This document shows, in pieces, positions 49,461 through 59,789 of a stretch of 64,000 bases of DNA. Location of the stretch: positions 1,054,001-1,118,000 of the forward strand of contig CAUJRU010000140.1 of the NCBI GenBank assembly GCA_963277665.1, written 5' to 3'. Each line of letters starts with the position of its first letter. Position 1 is the first letter of the stretch. A program made the translations under genes and the position numbers. The DNA is from Viscum album. Lineage: Eukaryota > Streptophyta > Magnoliopsida > Santalales > Viscaceae. The notes below the pieces were generated by a model. That model ran no database searches, had not been told where the DNA came from, and worked only from the letters and a program-made list of their open reading frames with translations.

Positions 49461-49979
49461 AAACCAGGATATTCATTATCGAAATCGTAACTGATGAAGA
49501 GCACCGTTTCTGGAGTGTACAGTGGTCCTGTCACGACTCTGAGGTACTTCTCACTAACCTAAGACTGCTAAGGTACTCCTCCTATCGAGTACCGCGGGCC
49601 ACCCACCCAAACACAGTAGTGCTTCCCACCGGGGTATGCCACCCAAACGCAGTAGTGCACACCCCCTAATGGCCTACAGAGGTACTCTCCGGACGAGTAC
49701 CGCGGGTCTGCACTATCACACAGTAGTGCTCCGTCCTCCATGGGTCTACACCAAAAAAAAATTAGTGCTCCGTCCACTGGCCAAGTCATCTCACTCCAAT
49801 TCGAGTCGGTCAAGCAGTCGTTAGGTCTCAGCCGGCTACACGGTCTCCGTACTCCGTACGCTCGTCTCCGGGAGTGTCCGCTCCACGAGATACTAGTAGA
49901 TACTCTGAGTATCACAAAGTCCCAAGAATAAGTATCTCAAAGGACCGCTTCATCATAGGGGTCTCAACGCAATAGACGG

Positions 49980-50570
49980 CGCATCAATCGGACGCCCGGT
50001 CTGTAGGTTATTAGCTTTTTCGTCTTAGGGGCCCGGTTGGTTTCGTGTGCGAACCAACCTGGCCGTATCTCAATTATACCCCAACCTCTCATAGTTTATA
50101 CTCATAGGGACCGTTTCTCATCGTGATCACCAACGCCGCTGACGGTTCGTCAAACGGACGTCCGATCTGAAAGTTATCAGATTTTCCGTTCCAGGGTCCC
50201 GGTTGGATTTCGGGTTCAAACCAACCCGGCCACTATCCATATGCATCCAAAACTCAGGTGAAGCATGCCAAAAGTTTTGTCTCGACAAGAGGAACTCAAC
50301 GTGACAGACGGCACGTCAATCAGACTCTCGGTCTGAGAGTTATTGGCTTTTTTCGTTCCTGGGGCCCGGTTGGTTTTTAAGTCAAACCAACCCGACCACA
50401 CTTCGACTGCGTCCAAACCTCGAGCGAAGTAAGCCAAAAATTCCATCTCACTAAGAGGAATCCAACAAAGTTGATGACACGTCATTCAGACGTCCGGAGC
50501 TCGGGTTTTAAGGGTTTCCGCTCCGAGGGCCCGGTTGGTTTCGTGTTCGAACCAACTCGACCATACCCAA
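49980..50570. repeat. 165-bp tandem array, four units (right LTR)
   Basis: Palindromic cores start at 50,036, 50,202, 50,369 and 50,534 (spacing 166, 167, 165). Unit order and unit-specific differences are the same as in the left LTR. The array therefore formed before this copy inserted. Confidence 0.88.
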
Positions 50571-50826
50571 TGTTCCTTGAAACCCTAAGTGTAATATACC
50601 GAAACCACCATCTCAATCGAAAGATCGTATCGCAACTGACGGTGTGTCAATCGAAGGTCCATAGCCCATGTTATGGGCATTTGAACAGAAACTGCCCGAA
50701 AATAGGGGGTTCGGGCCCGGTCCGACCCAGCTCGAGACCCCCCCCTGGGTCAGCCCGAACCGGGTCGGGGTCTGCCCCGGCCCGGCCTGGTGCTGGCACG
50801 GCGCAGCGCCTGCGTGGCCAGTAGGT

Positions 50827-50838
50827 GGGGGGGGGGGG
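50827..50838 (+). repeat. 12-base G run (right LTR)
   Basis: Same position as the 18-base run of the other LTR, immediately before a tgctacagccccccc stretch. Confidence 0.93.
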
Positions 50839-52553
50839 TGCTACAGCCCCCCCACGGATGACGAACTGGCGCGGCTTAAAGTCGCGCCACTTGTCCTCCT
50901 GAATGGCTAAGTCGTTCCGGTTCGGCCTGCCGCCGCGGCGGTTCCTATCCTGGCGGCGCGCCGCCACCATCGGTCGCCGGCGCCGCCTCGCCGACGAGGC
51001 GCCCACCACCGCCTTCCAAGGACCACCGGACGCGCTCCGGTGGTCCGTTTTGCTCACCGCCTTCTCCAATGGTCCTCCCGGGACTCGACCTTCACTGCGG
51101 AGGCTTCAAAATGACTTTACTGCCCCGTTTGTTATCACCCATCAATCCGCGCACAATGTTCAACCAGATGAGTCTTCGAATCGCCTCCGCGGCCCCGACT
51201 CCAGCCGCGATTTTGTTCGGCATCAACGGCGCGACGTGACGGTGCCTCGCATCCTTTCCGTAATTCTCCATGTTTCTGCACGGTGTCGTTGCACCGTGCC
51301 GCCTTTGTTCGTGCCGCAACATAATCAACAACAAGGGGGAGGAGGGTCGGCCGTTTTTGTGCGGTCCAACCTCCTCCCGTTATAATGATATCAAGAGTCC
51401 AACAAATAGAAGTCGATGTATGACAATGAAATAATTCACGAGCAAAAAAAACAATTAACCCCAACATCAACCCGCATGAACGAATGATCCACGGATCAAC
51501 CTGGAAATGGATGGTCCGCGCTCGTCGTTCATTTCTCAAATATAAAGAGAATACCAAAGAGATTCCCCTACAACCTCTTAAATAAAAATAATCATCAAAT
51601 ATTCCCAACCCGCAAAATAAAACATTCACGGATCAACATAATGATGAGTTGATCCGGGTTATTTGTTTTATAAAGAACAACCAAGGGAATAATACCATTC
51701 TCAAATTAATCCCCCTACCTCGATAACGAGTTGACGATCGAAGAGCGTCGCGGAAAGCGACATCGCAGGGTGGTTTCAATGACGGTGTTGGCGGGCGTCA
51801 AAGAAAGGGAAAGCTTAGTCAATGGTTGGAAGAGAGGAAGTCAGTGTAGACGTCGGCGTTCTTCGTGTTCTCCAACGAAGAGGATGAACTCTATCTCCTC
51901 CAATCCCCCAATACAAGGAGCCAACTCCCAATAAATTAAGTCCCTAATATTTTATTAAAGCATGGAATGTATTTGAAAATCCAATATTCAAAACAACTCA
52001 CCTCATAAATAAAACTTGAGTTGTCAAATTGAATTTTGTATTAAGTTGGCATCATAAATGTGAAGAAGGAAGTCACATCATTAAAAACAAGGGTGTTTCA
52101 AGTGAAAGAGTTTAGGGGGTTAGGGAATATGAAGGGGTGGGGTTCGTGTGGGCCCCACCTCACCTTTATCCTCACTTGGATAGTTTCCCAACTTCCACAC
52201 ATAGGTTAAAACCAACTAGGCTAGAAATAAAATTGGAATACAATTTTATTTTATTCTTCACTTAAACCTCAATTTTTAAACAACTCCTCTGGAGCAAACG
52301 CACCTTCGGAAAAAGTCTACTTAAGCAATTACCGATGTTACGGTTCCATCGGTGCGCTCAGATTTCAATTCCGTGCACTGGTTCAAAAGTTAGAAAACCC
52401 CATTCGTTCATTCACTGAACGTACCCGAGCTAAACTTCGGAAATTGATTTCAGGCACACCGGGCCTCATAATCAGGTGCAGTCAGAAACTGCGTTCTTGT
52501 AAAATCTCAAAGAAATTAGAAAAACTTTTCCATGAAATTTCCGGGTCATTACA

Positions 52554-54052
52554 ATATCATTAAATCTATAGCCTCTGGTAATCTATAAAATATATATAAG
52601 TAGTTTCTATAACCATAGGTTGTCGATTCCACGTTGAACCAACGTTCATGTGTACATCAAATATATTTCCATGTCTCCCTGACCATGATGAGTGATATTT
52701 TTTAAAACATTATACATATCAACGAGAATCTTACATGGACATAAAATATAACAATTCCCCATATTATCCACATCACTATATGATATTTTATTTTTTTATA
52801 TTAATGATATTTAAAATATGTAAATATATATTTATGAGTGGATAAATGAGAAAACAATATGATTCAATCCTAGGGTTTAGATGTACCTCATGTTTCCTCG
52901 TTTCACATAACTAATATTATTACTAATTATAATATCCAGAATTTATATATATAAATAAATAAAAATAAAAGGGGTAAAAATAAAATCTATCGAGATTCAA
53001 TCACAGAACCATAGGGGAAACATGGAAAACTAATCAAAATTACTACAACATAAACTCTCTATTTATGTGTACAAATATAATTATATTAAAATGTTAAATA
53101 TATTTGTTATATATTTATTCCCACATGAGCTTATGTTAGTGGATATAGGTCATGGTGGATGGAACATTATCCAAAATACTTAGGTACCTATTAATGCCAC
53201 TATTTTTTAAGATTATGTAATCAGTGGCTCACTATGCCCTGACTATTTGAGTTTTTATGCACCAATCTGGAATGAAATGACATTTTTCACTGTCATCCCA
53301 TGAAAAAAATCATAACCCATGAAAAATGAAATATTCATGGGAAATTATAGAGACCTTTTATTATCATACATTGTTATTATATATGTTTATACCAATATTT
53401 ATTACATTACAAAAATACACACACGAAGATTGTATTGGTATAATGCCATTGGAAATATGGACACATAAAAAACATGTTAATTAAGTTATTTATTCTCCCA
53501 ATATTTTCTTCAGAACTACCAGTATTCATAGATATATCGTGCATAATATATTTCTTTATAATAAGGGAAATGAATATTGAAACAAGGGTAATATTAGGTG
53601 ATTAGTAAGGGTAATCAAGAATATTAAAAATCATAATAACATAAGGGTATGAGAAAATGATAACATGATAATCTATTTTGAATACCATACCCTTCATATT
53701 AAAGATAATAATATTTGATTATGGAATAAGGATTAGATTTTCACAAGGCATGAATCATAAGTGAATGAATGAACCTGACCCATGTGATCTAATATATTCA
53801 TAATTCATAGTATTGTGACATAGACATGTGTGTAGAAAATCATTTTCATATTAGCCAAGGCTTACTGCCAAGGTATTCATATTATTATGGGTTCACAATC
53901 CTAGAAAACATAATAGTCAAGGTTCGCTAAAATTAACATCGATCTTATAATATAACTTACTAAACCTGGTTCACTCTCCTTCCTAATCGAATTTATCTCA
54001 TGATATATATAAAATTACCCAATACATTGGAGGGATATTTTCTGTGCACTCA
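52554..54052. other. AT-rich stretch between E3 and E4
   Basis: Flank into which E3 inserted on this side. No recognised domain or repeat partner. A purine-rich ggagggata near 54,029 lies shortly before E4 and might be a decayed polypurine tract. Confidence 0.45.
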
Positions 54053-54975
54053 TATAATATCCCAATATTTTATAATGAAACAAAATTCCACATCACACTT
54101 AAATGAAAAACTAAAAAAATATTATGTGGCTTTTACAGATTAGCCTTTGAATATTATTTTTGCACCTCTGGGAATTAAATTTTGTAAAATGGACATACAT
54201 GATTGTGACTAGTAAGATATTTATATTTTGAAAATATTAATATTATTTTTTGTGAATAATAACATAGTTCTTTGGAAATGTAATGTTACCCTTATTAATA
54301 TTATTCTGATCCTTATGAATAGTAAATTAGGCAAATGAATAGTAACTTCACCCATGAATATAAAACTAAAATTGAGTCCTCCTTTAAGTGACATTATGAT
54401 CATTGTATAAATAAATAAATATTTCTAGAATTACAAATTAATTTATAGATATTTAATTACAATTGAATGATAAAATTAACAATTTAAAAGATAATTTATT
54501 TCCAGAAAATTTTATTATAAATTATTATTTTATTATGTTATGGTTATAATATAATTTTATCCTACTATGATTAATTTCTAATGGAGTTATAAAATCATTT
54601 ATAGTTTGAAAATTCTTAATCTTTGATTAAATTATTATTTTATTTAAAAATTATTTTTTTCATACAAAGAAAATTATTTTGATTAAATGGATTACAATTT
54701 TCAATTATACATTTAACAAAATGATGGTGAGATGTTTTGATATTTTTTTGAAATATTTTAATTTTTGATGTATAGTGAAATACTGTAATTTTCATAATAA
54801 GCTAAATAAAATTATTATTAATTCATGTATAAGGCTTGGATGAGGTAATCACCCTTGGTTCAAACTTACATGAGAAAATTACAATATTTACTCTCAAGAA
54901 CCAAAACTATTTCTTTTCATGACAAAAATAATAAAATAATGGTTAAAATAATATAAAATCCTCCTCTCTTCAACT

Positions 54976-54983
54976 ATAAATAC
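54976..54983 (+). promoter_or_regulatory. TATA box of E4 unit 1
   Basis: tataaata within ctataaataccacccct. The unit 2 counterpart is at 57,909. Conserved position and the pyrimidine-rich stretch after it suit a plant pol II core promoter. Strength or use cannot be judged. Confidence 0.6.
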
Positions 54984-55097
54984 CACCCCTCTGACCCTCT
55001 TCTCCTCACACAACTCAAGCATTGATCAAGGTGAAATTTTTACCCAATAATATTCCCAACAATATTCCCTACATCCAAGACATGTTGGTCTCATCAA

Positions 55098-55151
55098 ATG
55101 GCTAAAACCAAGGGCCATAATATAGATCCCAAAGAGAAGAGATTAAGAAGT
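55098..55151 (+). other. Short leader frame and donor-like site in E4 unit 1
   Basis: About 120 bases after the TATA box an ATG opens a frame beginning MAKTKGHNID and PKEKRLR. A possible splice donor (gt at 55,150-55,151, before aaaaaa) aligns with a better donor in unit 2. The frame continues to a stop about 55 codons from the ATG if not spliced. No known domain. Confidence 0.4.
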
Positions 55152-56855
55152 AAAAAACCACTTTCATTTTCTTTATATTCTTTTAAATTATTTTTCTTGT
55201 CTTATACTCTCGTAACATCCTATTTTACAATAGGATTGAAAAATAAATTATCTTATATATAATTATATTTAATCAGGTTTAGGGAAAATTTTATCCCCAT
55301 ATTTTTTCCCATCAAGTTCTTATTCTAAAAATAAAAGCATTTTCCATGACATGACGATTTACCAACATCAAGGAAGATGTCCTTTAAAGATCCATTTTAT
55401 CCTTCATGGATGGTCATAAAACCATATTAATGGTTTATTAATATTTTATGTTGCATTACATAACCTCTTGTATGATCTGGAATGAAAATATATACATAAT
55501 TTTAATTTTTATAACAAAACTAGTTTTTGATTATCAATGAACTAGAAAAATAATTTCGAAAAACAAAATGATTGATGTTGTAATTTAATATTATGGGAAC
55601 ATATTAATATCATTTCATTATACTTCTATTGTTTTTCTTCCCTTCATCAAGAAAACTCATAACGAACTGACCATGTAATCCATTTAAAGAATGCTCCGGA
55701 AATAATTGAAATAACAAAATATTATTAATAAATAGGTGGAAAGATGTTATAAAAAGAATGTAAAAGGTGTTATAAAAATAAATATGTTCCTGTAAAATAA
55801 TAATAACAAAATTTTAAACATTATAACTGTGGTTTAAAAACGTTTTATATAAGTAAAACCAATGTAAGGGAATTATTATCCAAATATCAATTCTTTGGGT
55901 TAAATGTCTACTTTATAGATTATGTGGTACTATTTTTATTAGTGGAATTGTTTTTAATTATGTTTTATTCTATATATATAGTTTATACACATATTACATT
56001 ATTTTTATAAATTCTCACTTGAAATATATGAAATTTGAAAGGGAATTTTCATTAAAAATACCCTTCTAATTTCTTTTCTTTTTTTAAAAGGGAATGATTT
56101 ATATGATGTAATTAATCTGGTTTTATAATTATGTTTTTTTCATGATAATTTATTATCATGAGGGGTATGACCTATATCTCCCTCCAATTAATTAGGTATG
56201 TTTATGTTGGAGGTCACCTATATGGGTACCCCATGTGTAACTATGATTTTTACATGATAATGTAGTCGCGAGGGTTACATTGTAAGACATCTATGATGGT
56301 TAATTGTAAGGTAGATGTGAGGGTTACAAATCATATGGTAGTTGTTATTGTCACAGTATTATTTAATTAATATCCCATGATACAAATATATTTTATATAT
56401 AATTTCAATGATTTTATTGGAATCTACATTTCTCACATGTAATATTAATAAGTTTAACTTCAAAGGAGAATTGTTTGTAAATTTTTGTAGAATAATGATT
56501 TATATATTTCTATTTATTTCCATGACTATTATTTTTGTGATCAACCATTGTTTTTAAATGTTTTTCATAGGATCCCATTGATGTTCAAAAGGCAATTAAG
56601 GTGCTAATGTAGATGAACCCAATTGGTTTTTTTTAATTATTTTTGTAAACTCAAATTTAATGATTCTTTTGTCTAATCATCCATATCCTAGACTAGAAAT
56701 GTTCCTCAATTTTAAAATGTACAATGTATTTTTCAACTATCTCAAATAAAAAAATACATAGCATGTTATCACAATTAAGCTAGATGTGTAGGTTTAGGGC
56801 TTTAAAGTTGGTATACAAGGAAAAATCCAGACAACATTGCGGATAAGACGTTGCT

Positions 56856-57007
56856 ATTGTTTTTGAAAAGATTTTGCGATCGTATTTACATGTTAACTTT
56901 TATATAATTATGAAAACATATAATTTTTTTCTCAATTATCAGCATATAAATTAATAATTATAAGTACATTGAACAAATTGTGAGGGGGTAATTCATTTAT
57001 GGGGGAA
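56856..57007 (+). other. E4 interior (about 150 bp)
   Basis: Separates the two units. A polypurine-like tttatgggggaa ends it. A primer-binding site is not convincing: attgtttttgaaaag follows unit 1 and keeps only a few bases of tggtatcagag. No coding sequence. Confidence 0.5.
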
Positions 57008-57908
57008 TGTAACATTACAATATTAAAAAAAATTACACATCATGCTTAAATGAAAAAATAATTACTATTATCTATAAAATATAGAAATGTTGTGAAACAT
57101 AATTATTTCACTTCTGTGAATTGAATTTCTGAAAACAAATATACACGGTTGCAATTACTAAGGCATTTAGAGTCTTATAGGATCAAAAAAACTTGGTGAT
57201 TAGTAAATTGACCCTTTGAAATAGTAATGTCTCCTAATGAATATTAATATGACCATTATGATTAGTATTTTGAGAAAATGAATAGTAGATACACCAATGA
57301 ATATATATATAAAATTATGGCATCATATAAGTGACAATATGATCATAGTATAAGTTGGTAAATATTTTTAAAATTATTAAGTCATAAATATTTAATTAAA
57401 ATCTCATGATAAATTTATTAATTTAAAAGAAAATTTATATTCCAAATCTGTAATCGTATAATATTATTTTATAGATTTATTGTTATAATATATATTTAAT
57501 GAGACATTGATTAATATTCCATGATGATATAAAATTAGTTATAATTTTTAAATTGATATTTTTCAAATAAATTATGATTCTAATTAAAAAATAAAATAAT
57601 CATATTTATAAAATGATTTCGAAAAAATTGAGTTTATTTTTGGATTCAACATTTATAAAATTGGTTAGGGTGAATTTTTGGATTTTTTTAAATACATGAA
57701 TTTGTTGTGAATAGTGAATTATGATAATTTACGAAATCAGTTAAATACATTAATTATTTTGTAATGGATGGTGTTCTACTTTGTTGAGAACCCATGGTTC
57801 TAACTCATATACACTAATTTCAATATTTATTTATAAAAACCAGCACTATTTATTTTATTGAGGGAAATAAAAAATAATTATTAAAATTGCTGAACCCCCC
57901 TCCTCCAT

Positions 57909-57916
57909 TATAAATT
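57909..57916 (+). promoter_or_regulatory. TATA box of E4 unit 2
   Basis: tataaatt within cattataaattccaccctt, exactly 2,933 bases after the unit 1 box. The following ccaccctt is shared. Confidence 0.55.
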
Positions 57917-58042
57917 CCACCCTTACCCCCTTTTCTCATCAATCCTTTCATGATTTTAGCGTTGTACAATTTCAGACCAATCAACTTCCAAAGAATCTTC
58001 CTCATGTACATTTCCTTATAGTATCACCAAAAGGACAAGACC

Positions 58043-58084
58043 ATGGGGAAAAAGGATGATCTCAAGGACAAGAGATTAACAGGT
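58043..58084 (+). other. Short leader frame and splice-donor-like site in E4 unit 2
   Basis: An ATG at 58,043 opens MGKKDDLKDKRLTG, in the same aligned frame as the unit 1 leader; KxKRL is shared. The frame meets acag|gtaaat (gt at 58,083-58,084), a good plant splice donor. The unit 1 start codon aligns with AAG here, so the starts are not conserved. Confidence 0.42.
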
Positions 58085-59789
58085 AAATATCCTCTTTCAT
58101 TTACATTTATATTCTTTTCAATTTATTTTTCTTTTCTTATTCTCTTGTCATCTCCATCTATCCAAGAGGAGTGAAAAATACAGCTTCATATATATACTAG
58201 AATTTTATCATGTTTATGGTAAATTTCATCATCATAATTCCTTTCCTCTCCGTCTGATTCTTCAAATAAAAACCCCATCTCTAATGTGTCGATTTACCTA
58301 AATCACGGACGGTGTGGATTCAATTTCCATTACAACCATCATGTCTAGTCGTAAAACTATTTAAATAGTTAAAAAATTGTGTAAAGTGTATGATACAATG
58401 ACTTTTATATCTTGGAATTATAATATATAGATATTGTTAAATTATATAAAAAAACTAGTTTGTAATTATCGATGAAATGCCAAAATTATCAAAATGAATA
58501 TCATTAATGTTTTATCTAATTAATCATTTTCATAATGAAAAAATTAAATATTTTTTAATTTAATGTAATGGAAAAATATTAATACCATATCATTCTCCTT
58601 ATAGAGTTTATCATCTATTCGACAGTAAAATCTACTCTGAATCGACCATGGAAACCATTTGATGAATGCATCTGAAATAATGGAAGTAATAAAAAACTAT
58701 TAAACAATTATTGGAATAATGGTATAAAATTCTCATATAATGATTTATAGAAATAAATATATTTATATAGAATATTAATATCAATATTTTAACAATTATA
58801 CATGTTGTTTAAACTCTTTTTATGTACGATAAACCTGAGGTAATGGAATTCTTATCCTAATTTACATTCATTGGATTAACCGACTATTTTATTGAATATA
58901 AAGTCCTATGTATTATTGAAAAATGAATTTTTCTTTTCTTTTATTATTTTTATTTTTATTATATACACATATTCCATTATTTTTTATGAACTTTCACATC
59001 AAATATATCATATTTATAAGTGAATTTTCTTTAAAAATACTATTTTATTTTATTTTATTTTATTTAAGTGAATGATTTATATAATGTAAGTGATATTTTA
59101 TTATTATGATCTGGTACATGGGAGTTATTTATGATGGAGGGTGGTATCAATATCTACCTCCAATGCATTAGTTATGATTTTTTAGGACGGTCGTATGGTT
59201 ACTCCATATATAACTGTGATGGTTACACCATAAGGTAGCCATGGGGGTTACATTGTATGGTAGATATTAGGGATACAAATAATATGTTTTCTATGATGGT
59301 TTAAAAATTGTGTAATTAATGCCCCATGTTACCAATATGTTCAATTTATAACTGTGATGGTGTATTGGAATCAATTATTTATTTAAAAAAATTTATGTTT
59401 ATGATCAAACGAAAAAAAATTATAACTTTGTTTGGTATAATGATTTAATTAATTATTTTTTATTTCCATTACTGATCTTTTTGACCTCATATAATTTTTT
59501 TATATTTTTATCAAAATAATTCTTATTATATAAAAGGATATTTATGTTTCTAATGCAGATGAATTCAATTATTTATTTTTAAATTAATTTTATAAGATTT
59601 GATTTAATATATGGACTGTCTGGTCCTCAAAACTTAAAATAGAAAATTAAATATATTGTATTATGTATTGTGTATTTTTCTGTAATCTATAATAACTAAA
59701 AACCCAACTTGTTTTTGTGCTGAATTTGTAATGGTGATATAAGGGATTTCAAACAGATCACATAATAAAAATCATATGTAGGTGTTACA

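Larger units (their letters stand above)
42498..52553 (-). mobile_element. E3: non-autonomous (LARD-like) gypsy retrotransposon, minus strand
   Basis: A 10.06-kb element with two long LTRs (3.65 kb truncated and 3.89 kb) and only about 2.5 kb between them. Primer-binding site, polypurine tract and TG/CA-type LTR ends all read on the minus strand. The interior keeps pieces of gag and pol with big deletions and fusions, so it depends on another element for its proteins. It is GC-rich and CpG-rich, unlike all the rest of the window, and the LTRs are still easily aligned, so it is the youngest insertion here. Short LTR stretches compared by eye differ by roughly 5-10%. The outer 268 bases of the left LTR are missing, so no target-site duplication can be checked. 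Confidence 0.9.
48663..52553 (-). repeat. E3 5' LTR (right copy, full length 3.89 kb)
   Basis: The plus-strand edges are tgtcacgaccc at 48,663 and gggtcattaca ending at 52,553, forming the near-palindromic TG...CA ends typical of Del/Tekay LTRs (ggtcgtgaca on the element strand). It includes the 268-bp outer part lost from the left copy, the 96-bp pair, the cagtagtgc set, the 165-bp array and a 12-base G run. On the minus strand a TATA-like tttatttaag lies near 51,575-51,585, upstream of a gtagggg stretch, and is a weak promoter candidate. LTR open frames (for example 50,903-51,385 and 51,135-51,629) are GC-driven and not preserved between copies. Confidence 0.93.
54053..56855 (+). repeat. 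E4 LTR-like unit 1
   Basis: Shared landmarks with unit 2: attccacatcacacttaaatgaa (54,085), gaatagtaa repeats (54,310-54,350), a TATA box (54,976), gagattaagaagtaaa (55,139), the tagatgtgagggttacaaa block (56,312) and taatgtagatgaa (56,613). Divergence from unit 2 is large. The minus frame at 54,221-54,403 has no domain. Confidence 0.62.
54053..59789 (+). mobile_element. E4: old LTR pair with almost no interior
   Basis: Two units of about 2.80 and 2.78 kb in the same orientation, about 155 bp apart, aligned along their whole length at a constant offset of about 2,933-2,955. The first starts tataatatccc and the second tgtaacattac, both like the common gypsy LTR start tgtaacatccc. The second ends ggtgttaca and the first gacgttgct, both like gggtgttaca. 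A polypurine-like atgggggaa sits directly before the second. I infer an LTR element whose gag-pol interior was deleted, or a small non-coding (TRIM- or LARD-like) derivative. A plain tandem duplication is the alternative. Confidence 0.6.
57008..59789 (+). repeat. E4 LTR-like unit 2
   Basis: Second copy, starting tgtaacatta and ending ggtgttaca. It contains TATA box, leader frame, donor-like site, the ggggttacattgtatggtagat block (59,243) and taatgcagatgaa (59,551), in the same order as unit 1. Confidence 0.62.

Noticed and set aside
56800..56815. ttggtatac as an E4 primer-binding site
   Set aside because: It aligns with taatggtgatata inside unit 2 (about 59,730), so it is part of the repeated unit and not of the interior.
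54053..59789. Tandem duplicated host gene pair with small first exons
   Set aside because: Unit ends resemble gypsy LTR ends, a polypurine-like tract precedes unit 2, and no coding sequence follows the donor-like sites. Kept only as an alternative.
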